From assembly GCA_036005185.1 (NCBI GenBank), contig DASYQS010000011.1:1-64000 (forward strand): a DNA stretch of 64,000 bases, in the 5' to 3' direction. This document shows, piece after piece, positions 44,139-53,819 of the stretch. Origin of the DNA: VBAU01 sp036005185 (GTDB lineage Bacteria > Bacteroidota > Bacteroidia > Chitinophagales > Chitinophagaceae). The notes beneath the pieces are model-generated. The model was given only the letters and a program-made list of their open reading frames with translations. It made no database searches and was not told where the DNA came from. Position 1 is the first letter of the stretch. Each line of letters begins with the position of its first letter. The position numbers and the translations under genes were made by a program.

Positions 44139-47100
44139 ATGAGAAAAATTGCATCACTGCTTTCAGTGCTGATGTTGTTATGTACATTAGCATTGGGTCA
44201 GACTCGCATTGTAACGGGTCAGGTAACAGACGAAAATGGCGTTCCTGTCCCCTTTGCTTCTGTTACAATAAAAAGCACCAAACAAGGTACTAACGCTGAC
44301 CAAAATGGAAATTTTTCAATTAAAGTAAATTCGGGTGATATCCTGATTATTTCAAGTCAGGGACGAGTCAGTAAAGAGGTTACAATCGGAAGCCAGGCTA
44401 CTGTTAGTGTTTCACTGCAAACGACTAATTCAACTTTGAGTGAAGTAATTGTATCAACAGGGTACAACACGAAAAGAACTCAGAGAAGCACAGTATCCAA
44501 TGCCCAGGTTGTAGGGAATCAGCAACTGACCACCATTCGCCAATCCAATTTAAACAATGCACTGGCCGGCAAAGTGGCGGGCATACAAATTCGCAGCCAA
44601 TCGGTTGCTGCCTTAGGACGTAATGCTGATATTCGCCTGCGCGGTGATGGTACGTTGTACGGTCAAAGCGTTTTATATGTTGTTGATGGTACTCCTGTAA
44701 ATTCCGTTGATATCAACCCTGATGATATTGAAGATTTAACAGTGTTAAGCGGACCAACTGGGGCAGCGATATATGGCCCTCAGGCTGCAGATGGAGCCAT
44801 TGTAATTAATACTAAAAGAGCTAAAAGAAATCAAAAAGGAATTGGCATTGAAGTAAATGCTGGAGTTCAGTTCGATAAGATTTATATTCTTCCTAATTAT
44901 CAAAATTCATATGCTGGTGGCGGTGAAGGGGATCTGATCCAATTCACTTGGAAGCCTGGCATGCCTGATGAATGGAAACCATTGGATGGTAAATTTTATC
45001 ACGACTATACCGACGATGCAAGTTGGGGACCACGCATGGCTGGGCAAGAATATATTCCATGGTATTCCTGGTATCCTGGTACAAAATATACAGGCACAAC
45101 GGCCAAACTCGTGCCTCAAAAAAATAATGCCCGCGATTTTTACAATACAGGCATTACTTCAAATAATAACATCAATTTTTCCAAAGCAGGAGATGGTTAT
45201 AATCTAAGACTATCCTATACTAATCTTGATGTAAGAGGAATTATTCCAAATAGCTGGTTAAAAAGAAGCACTTTGGCAACCAATGGCTCTATTGATCTTG
45301 GTTCTCATTTTACCGTTGGCGCCAACATTAATTATGTTACCCAAAGCCAGCAGGCCGAAAACGATGATGCTTATTCCAATCAGTCGTCAGGTTCTTTTAA
45401 TCAGTGGTTTCACAGGGATCTTGATATGGATATTTTAAAAGAGATGAAAGACTACAAGACTCCAATTTCTTCTACGGGTGGCGGAATTCTTGCAAGTTGG
45501 AATCACGCGAATCCAAATAGCTATAGCGCTGCCAGTCCTGATAAATTTTACGCAGGCAACTACTGGTATAACTTCTATACTTATTTTAATAACATCACAA
45601 ATAATTTCAGGCGTGATCGTTTATACGGCGATGTTAACTTCAGTTACAAAGTAAATAACGATCTGAAATTTAGGTTTGCTTACCGTAAAAATCTTGTAAA
45701 CACAAATTCAGAAGATAGAATCTATTATGATCTCGAAAAAAGTGCTACACAAACCGGAATCAAAGCAGCTTACGGTACAGGTGAGACTTTTTTTAATGAT
45801 AGCCGTTATGAGTTAACAGGCACTTATAATAAAAAAATAACTGAAGATTTTTCGCTTGATTTGTTAGCTGGCGCAGAATCTGTAAAAATTTTAAGGAGAG
45901 ATTTATCGGCAAATACCAGAAGCGGGTTGTACATTCCTGATTACTTTTCTTTAAATAATTCAATTGATCCAATTGCCCAATCTAATTTCAGGTCTGAAGA
46001 AAAACGCAGAGCTGCTTTTACAAGAGGTTCAATTGGTTTTAGAAATTATTTGTTTGGTGAATTTACTCTTCGCAATGATTTCTTTTCTACCCTGCCTGCG
46101 GACGATAATAATATCTTCACTAAGTCTGTTGGTGCAAGTTTTGTGTTTGGCGATTTTCTCAAAAATGCTTTACCCTGGTTGAGCTATGGTAAAATAAGAG
46201 GCAGTTGGGGAGAGGTGCCTCAATCCATCGGGCCATACAATCTTGAACTTGCTTATGGTGTAGGTGCTGATCAATGGAATAACAATTTCGTAATGGGCAC
46301 GCCAAATCAAATTGTTTCTCCCACGATTAAAGGAGCCGTTCAAACAACTAAAGAAGCCGGTATAGACCTTCGCTTTTTAAAGAATAGAGTTGGAATAAGT
46401 GGAACTTATTTTAATTCCATCACATCAAATTCTCCTATAGCTGTCCAGGTCAACGGCGCAAGCGGTTTTACATCAAAACTTATCAATGCCGGTAAGATTA
46501 CAAGAAATGGCCTGGAGTTTCAGTTGAATGCAAGACCTATCATAATGAAAGATTTTAATTGGGACATAAATGCCGCATTCTCGAAAATAATCAAGAATGT
46601 AGTAAATGAATTGGCAGAAGGAGTTGATCAGATCAATGTTTCGGGCGGAGTAAACTTTAGCGGTATTACTACACCTCTTGTTGTTCACCAGGTTGGCCAG
46701 CCTTGGGGCATGTTGATCGGTGGAGGTAAAACTTATATTGATGGAGTACCGGTATTGGATGACCTGGGCCATTACGTAAAGGCAGAAAATGTAAAATTTG
46801 GATCAGTATTGCCGGAATACACAGGTGGTGTGCAGAATAGTTTTTCTTATAAAGGCATTGTATTGAACGTGAATATTGATTTCCAGAAAGGTGGTAAATT
46901 CTTCTCCTTGTCAGATATGTGGGGCTCATTCTCCGGCTTGACGGCACGTACAGCAGTGATAAATGATAGGGGAATTCCTATACGCGATAGAGTAGCTGAT
47001 GGCGGCGGTGTACACGTAGTAGGCGTGGATGCAAGTAAATCGGTGGTGGATATGTATGTGGAAGCACAAGATTATTTCCATAGCCTGGTAAATAACAATG

Positions 47101-47360
47101 TTTATGATGAATTCATCTACGATCTCACCTTTGTGAAAATGCGCGAAGTTAGCTTGGGGTACAGGCTGCCGATTGAAAAATGGGGTAATCTCGGAAGATC
47201 GATACAGAATGCAACTTTTTCTGTAGTTGCTCGTAATCCCTGGTTGATCTATTCAAAAACTAAAGATTTTGATCCTTCGGAGATCAGCTCAACTTATGGA
47301 GAAAATGGTCAATTCCCAGGCACTCGTTCTTTAGGTGTCAATCTTAAAGTCGGATTTTAA
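44139..47360 (+). CDS. SusC/RagA-family TonB-linked outer-membrane receptor 3
   Basis: A 1,073-residue SusC-type receptor. Signal peptide MRKIASLLSVLMLLCTLALGQ, N-terminal carboxypeptidase-like domain (about 25-95, VTGQVTDENGVPVPFASVTI), STGYNTKRTQRST near 113, plug with LRGDGTLYGQSVLYVVDGTP and DINPDDIEDLTVLSGPTGAA, and a barrel ending in SLGVNLKVGF. The start at 44139 aligns with the MRK starts of the two other receptors; a longer frame to 44109 is ignored. Its plug lacks the LKG of receptors 1 and 2 (LSG instead). The susD 3 gene starts 27 nt downstream. Confidence 0.96.
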   Translation: MRKIASLLSVLMLLCTLALGQTRIVTGQVTDENGVPVPFASVTIKSTKQGTNADQNGNFSIKVNSGDILIISSQGRVSKEVTIGSQATVSVSLQTTNSTLSEVIVSTGYNTKRTQRSTVSNAQVVGNQQLTTIRQSNLNNALAGKVAGIQIRSQSVAALGRNADIRLRGDGTLYGQSVLYVVDGTPVNSVDINPDDIEDLTVLSGPTGAAIYGPQAADGAIVINTKRAKRNQKGIGIEVNAGVQFDKIYILPNYQNSYAGGGEGDLIQFTWKPGMPDEWKPLDGKFYHDYTDDASWGPRMAGQEYIPWYSWYPGTKYTGTTAKLVPQKNNARDFYNTGITSNNNINFSKAGDGYNLRLSYTNLDVRGIIPNSWLKRSTLATNGSIDLGSHFTVGANINYVTQSQQAENDDAYSNQSSGSFNQWFHRDLDMDILKEMKDYKTPISSTGGGILASWNHANPNSYSAASPDKFYAGNYWYNFYTYFNNITNNFRRDRLYGDVNFSYKVNNDLKFRFAYRKNLVNTNSEDRIYYDLEKSATQTGIKAAYGTGETFFNDSRYELTGTYNKKITEDFSLDLLAGAESVKILRRDLSANTRSGLYIPDYFSLNNSIDPIAQSNFRSEEKRRAAFTRGSIGFRNYLFGEFTLRNDFFSTLPADDNNIFTKSVGASFVFGDFLKNALPWLSYGKIRGSWGEVPQSIGPYNLELAYGVGADQWNNNFVMGTPNQIVSPTIKGAVQTTKEAGIDLRFLKNRVGISGTYFNSITSNSPIAVQVNGASGFTSKLINAGKITRNGLEFQLNARPIIMKDFNWDINAAFSKIIKNVVNELAEGVDQINVSGGVNFSGITTPLVVHQVGQPWGMLIGGGKTYIDGVPVLDDLGHYVKAENVKFGSVLPEYTGGVQNSFSYKGIVLNVNIDFQKGGKFFSLSDMWGSFSGLTARTAVINDRGIPIRDRVADGGGVHVVGVDASKSVVDMYVEAQDYFHSLVNNNVYDEFIYDLTFVKMREVSLGYRLPIEKWGNLGRSIQNATFSVVARNPWLIYSKTKDFDPSEISSTYGENGQFPGTRSLGVNLKVGF

Positions 47361-47387
47361 TTAGTTAATGTATTTAATCTTTATAAA

Positions 47388-48869
47388 ATGAAAATTATTA
47401 AATCATTTTTTGCCATCGCAGCAGTTTCTGTATTGGTTATGAGCTGTGATAAAGTAAAAGACTTCGGTGATACCAATGTAAACCCGAATGGCACGGCCAC
47501 GCCTTCAACAGCGGCTTTATTGACCAATGTTGAATCAGCATTAGGTGCCACCAACACACAGGGTGGACTGTATGCTCAAATGTTTTCTGAAACGCAGTAC
47601 ACAGATGTCTCCCTATATGCGTTACCTAAATTGAATTTTGACGGTATTTATGCAGGTATTTTAATGGACCTGAAAAATATTATCAACATTAATACCAATG
47701 AAGCTACGAAAGGAGCTGCAACAAAATTCGGGGCCAATGTCAATCAGATTGGGGTTGCCCGCATTTTAAAAGCATATATTGTTTGGACAATAACTGATCG
47801 TTGGGGAGATGTTCCTTATTTTGATGCTTTGGCGGGAGAAGAAAATCTCACTCCCAAATACGAAAAGCAGGAAGATATATATAAAGACTTGATTAAAGAA
47901 CTGACAGAAGCTAAAGTACAGATCGATGCTAATACTGCTGCTCCCACAGGAGATATCATTTATTTTAAACCTGGAGCAGGTTCTTATACACAAGCTGCTT
48001 GGCCCGCCGCTGCCGCAAAATGGAAAAAATTAGCTAACTCTTTAAAAATGCTTATTGCTTTACGTACAAGTAAGGTATATCCTAATGCTGGTGAATGGGC
48101 AGCTACCAATTTTGCTGCTGCTTACAATGATGCAGACGGATACATTTCTGCAAATGCAGACAATCTCGTTCTCAATTATCCAGGAAATGTTACTGCCTTT
48201 AAGAATCCCTGGTTTAATTTGTACAATGGTCGCACTGATTATGCAGAATCTAAATTAATGACCGACCTTATGGCTTCATTGGGAGATCCTAGGCAGGCTG
48301 CATTTGGTTCATCTACGGTTGGTTTTCCATACGGATTAAAAAGAGACGATGCAGTTGCTTTTGGCAACGCAAATACTAATTATGCGCAGGTACTTGCTGC
48401 AGGTAAAAGAGCTGCTAATTCACCGTTGGTAATTGTAGCAGCAGCTCACATAAGATTAGCTATTACAGAAGCTGCACAGCGTGGATGGATCAGCTCCTCA
48501 CTTGTGGCTTCTAATTATCAGGCTGGCATTCAAGCCTCATGGGACCAATGGGGGGTATCGGGAACTATTGCGACTTATCTGGCTAATGCGAATGTGGTCT
48601 TAACTGGAACGGCCAGTGATTTACAAAAAATTCAACTGCAGGAATATATTGCTTATTATCCAGATGGTCTTCAGGCATGGGCACATTGGCGTAGAACTAA
48701 TATCCCTGCACTTACGCCCACTCCCAATGCTGTAAATGCCGGAGGCAAAATACCACGCCGCTATACTTATGGTGCTAATGAATATTCGGTAAATGCAGAA
48801 AGTGTGGCAGAAGCTGCTTCAAGAATTGGTGGTGATACGCCTGACACAAAAATCTGGTGGGATAAATAA
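47388..48869 (+). CDS. SusD/RagB-family lipoprotein 3
   Basis: A 493-residue surface lipoprotein paired with receptor 3. MKIIKSFFAIAAVSVLVMSC gives Cys 20. Conserved segments include FGDTNVNPNGTATPS, WTITDRWGDVPYFDALAG, KWKKLANSLKMLIALR and the end GGDTPDTKIWWDK. It is closest in layout to SusD 1 (same KxWWDK end). It is Ala-rich compared with the others. It binds the ligand at the mouth of the receptor. Confidence 0.95.
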   Translation: MKIIKSFFAIAAVSVLVMSCDKVKDFGDTNVNPNGTATPSTAALLTNVESALGATNTQGGLYAQMFSETQYTDVSLYALPKLNFDGIYAGILMDLKNIININTNEATKGAATKFGANVNQIGVARILKAYIVWTITDRWGDVPYFDALAGEENLTPKYEKQEDIYKDLIKELTEAKVQIDANTAAPTGDIIYFKPGAGSYTQAAWPAAAAKWKKLANSLKMLIALRTSKVYPNAGEWAATNFAAAYNDADGYISANADNLVLNYPGNVTAFKNPWFNLYNGRTDYAESKLMTDLMASLGDPRQAAFGSSTVGFPYGLKRDDAVAFGNANTNYAQVLAAGKRAANSPLVIVAAAHIRLAITEAAQRGWISSSLVASNYQAGIQASWDQWGVSGTIATYLANANVVLTGTASDLQKIQLQEYIAYYPDGLQAWAHWRRTNIPALTPTPNAVNAGGKIPRRYTYGANEYSVNAESVAEAASRIGGDTPDTKIWWDK

Positions 48870-48917
48870 AAAAATTATTTGAGCAATAGCTCCTTTATAC
48901 AAATAAAACATGCGTGT

Positions 48918-49850
48918 ATGAAATTTATAAATCTGCGACTTATAACCATCTTTGCCTTGATAGGCTTGTTACTAAGTTCCTGTGATAAGGTGGAACTTGC
49001 AAAGCCTTTAGGTGACAGGGGTCAGACAGTGGTTAAGTTTATTACTGCTCCAAATGATAATGGAACAAATTATAACTTGGTTACCATTAATCTTTCAACT
49101 ACGCCACAATCATTAGGTGTGGTAGATATTAGAAGAGATGCTCCTAATGAAACGGAGTTAAATAAAACATTAACTGTTACAGTAAAAGAAGATCCTGCGG
49201 TTATATCTGCTTTTAATATTGCAAATAGTTCGGATTTGGTTGCTTTACCTTCTGCCAGCTATACAGTGGATGCAGCAAATCCCCGTACGGGCTCCGATTA
49301 TACAGTAACTTTTCAACCTGGCGAATTTGCTAAATGGCTTAAGATCAATATTCCAAATTCCGCTGCATTGGATCTGTCTAAAAGATATGCTATTGGACTT
49401 ACAATAGTGGTGGCAGTTTCAGGTGCTGATGGAAGAGTATCTTTTGAAAATAGATCAACTGTAGTAGAAATAGGTCTTAAAAACAAATGGGATGGAATTT
49501 ACAAGTTATCAGGATACACATTGAGAGATGGTGATCCAGTTAAGACAGGAAATTTTGCTCCAATAGAAATGCAATTGATCACTATTTCTCCTAATGCAGT
49601 TTCTTATGGCGATCTGCAAATTTGGGCAGATGGCACAGGGGTTGGTATTGGTGTTCCTATATTAACCATAAGCGAAGCAACTGTCCCAAATCCTGTGACT
49701 GTTAGTAGTTCGGGAGGTGCAACGAATATACCCGGACCATCTAATTATTATAGTCCAGCTAGCAAAACTTTTTCTCTTGATTTCACATGGGGTGCTGGAA
49801 TTAGTTCAAGAAGGGCAACTGTTACTTTAGAATATTTGCGCCCCAGGTAA
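48918..49850 (+). CDS. DUF1735-domain surface lipoprotein
   Basis: A 310-residue lipoprotein in the third unit. MKFINLRLITIFALIGLLLSSC gives Cys 22. The DUF1735 (BT_3987-type) domain covers about 35-165 and includes VVKFITAPNDNG, LVTINLSTTPQSLGVVDIRR and VTFQPGEFAKWLKINIPNSA. A further ~120-residue domain begins at WDGIYKLSGYTLRDGDP. Such proteins act as surface ligand-binding partners of SusCD systems. The ATG at 48918 is chosen over an upstream TTG because it gives a good signal peptide. Confidence 0.87.
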   Translation: MKFINLRLITIFALIGLLLSSCDKVELAKPLGDRGQTVVKFITAPNDNGTNYNLVTINLSTTPQSLGVVDIRRDAPNETELNKTLTVTVKEDPAVISAFNIANSSDLVALPSASYTVDAANPRTGSDYTVTFQPGEFAKWLKINIPNSAALDLSKRYAIGLTIVVAVSGADGRVSFENRSTVVEIGLKNKWDGIYKLSGYTLRDGDPVKTGNFAPIEMQLITISPNAVSYGDLQIWADGTGVGIGVPILTISEATVPNPVTVSSSGGATNIPGPSNYYSPASKTFSLDFTWGAGISSRRATVTLEYLRPR

Positions 49851-49899
49851 TTAAATAAATTATAAAAGCCAAAAGCTCTAACATTAATTCAAAAAAAAT

Positions 49900-51183
49900 A
49901 TGCCACACTTAACTCTTCAGAATTTATATAGCAAACTTAGTGGTGTAGCCATCGTCACCTTTCTATGCGGGTTTTTATTATTCTCGTGTTATAAAAAGGT
50001 AGATGTTAAGCAAGTACCACAAAATGCTGGTATCATCGACATCAGCCCGAGTGCTGGTCCAAAAAACACGATTCTATCGATCAGCGGAAATAATTTTCCC
50101 GACAAGGCTGGAATCGTAGTAAAGGTTAACGGAAAAACCACTCCTATTGTTTCTGCTACTTCAAATAACATACAAGCGCAGATACAGCCTGGTACAGGTA
50201 CAGGTAAGGTAGAGGTAACCTTTAACGGTACCACTTACACAGGCCCTACATTTACATATCAAAATACCTATACGGTAACTTCTTTAACAAACGGAATAAA
50301 AGGATATTTAGACGGACCATTGTCAACTGCGCAATTTGAAGATATTGAAGGTATAGCAATTGATCCCAGTGACAATATATTTCCGTCTGACTGGTCAGGA
50401 TCTAATAATCTTAGAAAAATAAATCTGACTAGCTCTACTGTCAGCACATTAGCCACTTTAGATGGCGGTGGGGAATTTTTAACTACAGATGCTGCCGGCA
50501 ATATTTATTTTGCTGACGAAGATGACAGGCAAATAATTAAAGTAACTCCAGCAGGCGTTGCTACTACTTTAATTTCTACTCCAACATTACGCGTTCAGGG
50601 AGTTAAAGTTGGAGCCTCAGGAAATATCTATGTATCTGGCAACGGATCAAGTACCTCAAGCATTGCTAAATATTCACCTTCCGGTACTTTAATTTGGCGG
50701 CTTGTTTCACATGGCTCTGGTAATGTTGATGGCGATACCAGTGTTGTTAAATTTGCATTGTATGGCAATATTGAAGTGGATCCAACAGAGACAAAAATTT
50801 ATGTAGTGAGCAATCCTTCATCTGGTCCTTCTAAAATCAAAGTACTGGATCTTACGGCAAAAACACTGACCACTTTTGCTGGTGCAGCTACTAAAGGCTT
50901 TTTAGATGGTCCCGCTTTGGAGGCAGAATTTGCCTTCATTTATTCGATCACATTTGATAAACAAGGTGGCTTGTATATTGCTGACGCTGATAATGCAGCC
51001 ATACGCTATTTAAAGAATGGCGTGGTAACTACAGTAGTTGGTGGCAATGGCTCGGAAGATACTCCTGGAATTGGAACGGCGGCAAAACTGGGCTATCCTC
51101 AAAATGTGGCATTTGATTCAAAAGGGATAATGTACATAGCGGATTGGGGTAATAATAAAATTTATAAAGTTGTTATTGACTAA
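49900..51183 (+). CDS. Surface lipoprotein with IPT/TIG and NHL repeats
   Basis: A 427-residue lipoprotein, last gene of the third unit. The signal ends in FLLFSCYKK (Cys 30). An IPT/TIG Ig-like domain (about 42-120: ISPSAGPKNTILSISGNNFP) precedes an NHL-type beta-propeller (about 125-427) with repeats such as FEDIEGIAIDPSDNI, IYSITFDKQGGLYIADADN and YPQNVAFDSKGIMYIADWG. This IPT-NHL layout is common at the end of SusCD units and is thought to bind the ligand at the cell surface. No catalytic site is seen. Confidence 0.9.
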   Translation: MPHLTLQNLYSKLSGVAIVTFLCGFLLFSCYKKVDVKQVPQNAGIIDISPSAGPKNTILSISGNNFPDKAGIVVKVNGKTTPIVSATSNNIQAQIQPGTGTGKVEVTFNGTTYTGPTFTYQNTYTVTSLTNGIKGYLDGPLSTAQFEDIEGIAIDPSDNIFPSDWSGSNNLRKINLTSSTVSTLATLDGGGEFLTTDAAGNIYFADEDDRQIIKVTPAGVATTLISTPTLRVQGVKVGASGNIYVSGNGSSTSSIAKYSPSGTLIWRLVSHGSGNVDGDTSVVKFALYGNIEVDPTETKIYVVSNPSSGPSKIKVLDLTAKTLTTFAGAATKGFLDGPALEAEFAFIYSITFDKQGGLYIADADNAAIRYLKNGVVTTVVGGNGSEDTPGIGTAAKLGYPQNVAFDSKGIMYIADWGNNKIYKVVID

Positions 51184-51200
51184 TAAAACATTCTTTGATC

Positions 51201-51230
51201 GCAAAAGGCTGTCGTGAGGCAGCCTTTTGC
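51201..51230 (+). terminator. Terminator of the third SusC/SusD unit
   Basis: GCAAAAGGCTG (51201-51211) pairs perfectly with CAGCCTTTTGC (51220-51230). It ends the accessory block 20 nt after the last stop. Confidence 0.88.
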
Positions 51231-51310
51231 CTTTCTGGAAACAATGGATCTCTCAATGCTTATTAGCGGTTATTATTGTAATTTTAAGATGATGTAAATA
51301 ACGCCTGCGC

Positions 51311-52006
51311 ATGAGAACAATTTCCTTCTTTATACTCATCTTGCTGTTATGGTTTCAATCCTTTACACAGCAAACTGTAAAGGCAGTAGAAGCAGATCAG
51401 GAAATAAATCAAGTTTTTACAGTAAAAGATCTGTATCGATACCCACAATATATTCAAGGAAAAGTTTTTTTCAGAGATGGAACAATAGCTGAAGCTATGC
51501 TGAACTATCATAAACTTTTTGAACAGGTGCTTTTCATAGATCAAAAAGGTGATTCGCTTGCTGTTGGTAACCCTGAAACTATCAGCGTAATTGTCATGGG
51601 TCAGGATTCATTTTATTATAATAAAGACTCTTATTATGAATTGATCGAATCGTATAAAAAATCCATTCAACTGGCCCGGAAACAAATGCTGCAGGAAATG
51701 GATCAACAAAAAACAGGAGCTTATGGACAGTCGTACACAAATAACTCTACTGTTGCTAATAAAAACTATTATACAGTGGATGGAAAACCTCGCCTGAATG
51801 TGGGTGAAAGCACTTTGTTTTTACAGAAAACTGAATACTATATATCCTATAAGCACGGTGATTTTCTTCCTGCAAACAAAAAAAATATTGAAAAATTATT
51901 TTCAGAATATTCAAGACAGGTAAAAGATTATATAAAGGAAAATTCTTTGGATATTGCTAAAGAAGAAGGGCTCAAAAAATTGTTGCAATTTATACAGGAC
52001 CTATAG
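51311..52006 (+). CDS. Exported protein, unknown function
   Basis: A 231-residue exported protein with signal peptide MRTISFFILILLLWFQSFTQ. The mature part has a beta-type first half (YIQGKVFFRDGTIAEAMLNY) and a charged helical second half ending LKKLLQFIQDL. It has its own terminator and lies outside the SusCD block. The family is not recognised; proteins of this size and layout are common in the Chitinophagia. Confidence 0.75.
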   Translation: MRTISFFILILLLWFQSFTQQTVKAVEADQEINQVFTVKDLYRYPQYIQGKVFFRDGTIAEAMLNYHKLFEQVLFIDQKGDSLAVGNPETISVIVMGQDSFYYNKDSYYELIESYKKSIQLARKQMLQEMDQQKTGAYGQSYTNNSTVANKNYYTVDGKPRLNVGESTLFLQKTEYYISYKHGDFLPANKKNIEKLFSEYSRQVKDYIKENSLDIAKEEGLKKLLQFIQDL

Positions 52007-52050
52007 CGTGAATAGCTCTCACAACTCATTTAGCATGATAAATAAATCGC

Positions 52051-52083
52051 AAAAAAAGGTCTGCTGGTGTGACTTCTTTTTTG
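52051..52083 (+). terminator. Terminator after the exported protein gene
   Basis: An A run and GGTC (52058-52061) pair imperfectly with GACTTC and a T run (52071-52082). It lies 45 nt after the stop at 52006 and before the promoter of the DUF3467 gene. Confidence 0.6.
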
Positions 52084-52089
52084 TTTCCC

Positions 52090-52097
52090 TAATTTTG
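52090..52097 (+). promoter_or_regulatory. Bacteroidota -7 element of the DUF3467 gene
   Basis: TAATTTTG is an exact match to TAnnTTTG, 16 nt before the ATG at 52114. No TTG at -33. Confidence 0.45.
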
Positions 52098-52113
52098 AAA
52101 ACAAATTAAAAAA

Positions 52114-52428
52114 ATGGATCAGCAAACGCAGCAGCCCAGTCAACTCAACATTGAGATCTCAGAAGAAGTAGCCGAAGGCAATTATGCCAATCTTGCTATT
52201 ATAACACATTCTCATGCAGAGTTTGTAATTGATTTTGTGAATGTGATGCCAGGCACCCCGAAAAGCAAAGTGAAATCGAGGATTATTCTTACGCCACAAC
52301 ATGCAAAACGGTTAATGAAAGCACTTACTGAAAATATTGGAAGGTATGAATCTGTAAATGGCGGGATAAAAGATCTTGAAGAAGTGCAGATACCTTTCAA
52401 TTTCGGCGGCCCACCTGCTCAGGCATAA
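52114..52428 (+). CDS. DUF3467 family protein
   Basis: A 104-residue cytoplasmic protein with the family layout: LNIEISEEVAEGNYANLAII, then HSHAEFVIDFVNVMPGTPKS, RIILTPQHAKRLMKALTENI and a C-terminal PFNFGGPPAQA. DUF3467 proteins are short, widespread in Bacteroidota and of unknown role. The gene has its own promoter element and is convergent with ispH, with a small hairpin between them. Confidence 0.93.
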   Translation: MDQQTQQPSQLNIEISEEVAEGNYANLAIITHSHAEFVIDFVNVMPGTPKSKVKSRIILTPQHAKRLMKALTENIGRYESVNGGIKDLEEVQIPFNFGGPPAQA

Positions 52429-52430
52429 AA

Positions 52431-52450
52431 CCCCTTGCCTCTTAAAGGGG
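52431..52450. terminator. Short hairpin between DUF3467 and ispH
   Basis: CCCCTT (52431-52436) pairs with AAGGGG (52445-52450) between two convergent genes; it overlaps the last codons of ispH. It may stop both transcripts, but it is short. Confidence 0.4.
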
Positions 52451-53668
52451 CAACTTAGATTGTAAATTTTCTTTTTCGCCAAATGGGTAAAAACTGATGA
52501 GCTTATTAATCACTCCTTCAACTAATGCATCAGGACAGGAAGCTCCGCTTGTAAGAAGAATTTTTAGAGGCCATTTATCCGGCAGATAATCGGAAGTAAG
52601 AATTTCTTCTTTGCTGTGAAAATTATAATACAAAATTTCTTTTGAAGAAATGATTTTTTCTTCGCTGTTGATGAAATACGTAGGCAGCTTTTCCTCGCAT
52701 AGCTCAACTAGGTGTGAAGTGTTGGATGAATTATAACCGCCTACAACTATTGCAAGATCTGCCTCTGTTTCAAGCATGCTGATCACAGCGCTTTGATTAT
52801 CGTTAGTGGCATAGCAAAGAGTGTCACGAGTGTCAGCAAAATGCTCCTCAATATTTTCCGGCGCTAAGTTGTATTTATCTACCATTGTTTGTTTCAGATA
52901 ATCGGCGATAGCTTGTGTATCACTGGCAAGCATGGTTGTTTGATTTACAACGCCGATTCTTTGCAGATCAGCCTCCGGGTCAAAATTTTCTGAGTATTGC
53001 CCTTTGAATTCTTCATAAAAAGCGGATTGAGATTTTTCTCCGGTAATATATTTTGCTAATTCTTTTGTTTGCGCCATGTCCTTTACAATAACCGATGGAG
53101 AATTTACAGAAGCATGCGAAAACGTAGCTCTTGTTTCTTCATGCTTTGGTTTGCCATGAATGATTACTGTGTAATTTTGCTTTGCAATTCCTTCAGAGCG
53201 CTTCCAAACTTTTTCTACAAAGGGGCAAGTGGTATTGTATTTTTCGGTTTGAATTCCAATGGTGCTCAATTTTTTTTCAATTTCCAACGTGGTTCCAAAT
53301 GCAGGAATGAGAACAATATCGTCCGGTTTCAGCTCGTCAAAAGGTATTAATGTATTTCCGTAAGTATCTTGTAAAAACTTTACTCCGTGTATCAACAGGT
53401 CGGAATTTACCTGTGGGTTATGGATCATTTCGCTCAATAAAAAAATTCTTTTTCCCGGATTTTCTTCTACAGTTTTAAAAGCGATTTCAATAGCGTTCTC
53501 TACTCCATAGCAAAAACCAAAATGCCGGGCCAGATAGATTTGCAAAGGTCCAATATCAAGGAGGGTAGGGGTAAAGTCCTTTTTCATTTTATCAGCCTCT
53601 TTCCGCTTTTTTTTAATGGCGGTGATCAATGGGCTGCGATAAATAATAGGAACTTCAAATTGCTTCAT
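52442..53668 (-). CDS. ispH: 4-hydroxy-3-methylbut-2-enyl diphosphate reductase IspH
   Basis: A 408-residue iron-sulfur enzyme, the last step of the MEP isoprenoid pathway. The cluster ligands are Cys 53 (GFCYGVEN), Cys 148 (NTTCPFVEKVW) and Cys 285 (DTLCYATNDNQ). Catalytic and substrate motifs are HGKPKHEETRATFSHA, VNQTTMLASDTQ and GGYNSSNTSHL. It belongs to the longer Bacteroidota form, which keeps the N-terminal FEVPIIYRSPLITAIK segment, so the start at 53668 is supported. Confidence 0.96.
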   Translation of the reverse strand: MKQFEVPIIYRSPLITAIKKKRKEADKMKKDFTPTLLDIGPLQIYLARHFGFCYGVENAIEIAFKTVEENPGKRIFLLSEMIHNPQVNSDLLIHGVKFLQDTYGNTLIPFDELKPDDIVLIPAFGTTLEIEKKLSTIGIQTEKYNTTCPFVEKVWKRSEGIAKQNYTVIIHGKPKHEETRATFSHASVNSPSVIVKDMAQTKELAKYITGEKSQSAFYEEFKGQYSENFDPEADLQRIGVVNQTTMLASDTQAIADYLKQTMVDKYNLAPENIEEHFADTRDTLCYATNDNQSAVISMLETEADLAIVVGGYNSSNTSHLVELCEEKLPTYFINSEEKIISSKEILYYNFHSKEEILTSDYLPDKWPLKILLTSGASCPDALVEGVINKLISFYPFGEKENLQSKLPL

Positions 53669-53819
53669 TCAAATCAGAATTTTCTGTGTGGAGGAATTAT
53701 GAAGAAGTTAATCCGCAAGTTACTGAATACATTGTGGATGAAGATAATGATGCTGTTAAAACATAATTTTTCTTATCATCGCTCAAGTCGTTATTTTCAC
53801 AAATACCAATCTTCATTAC

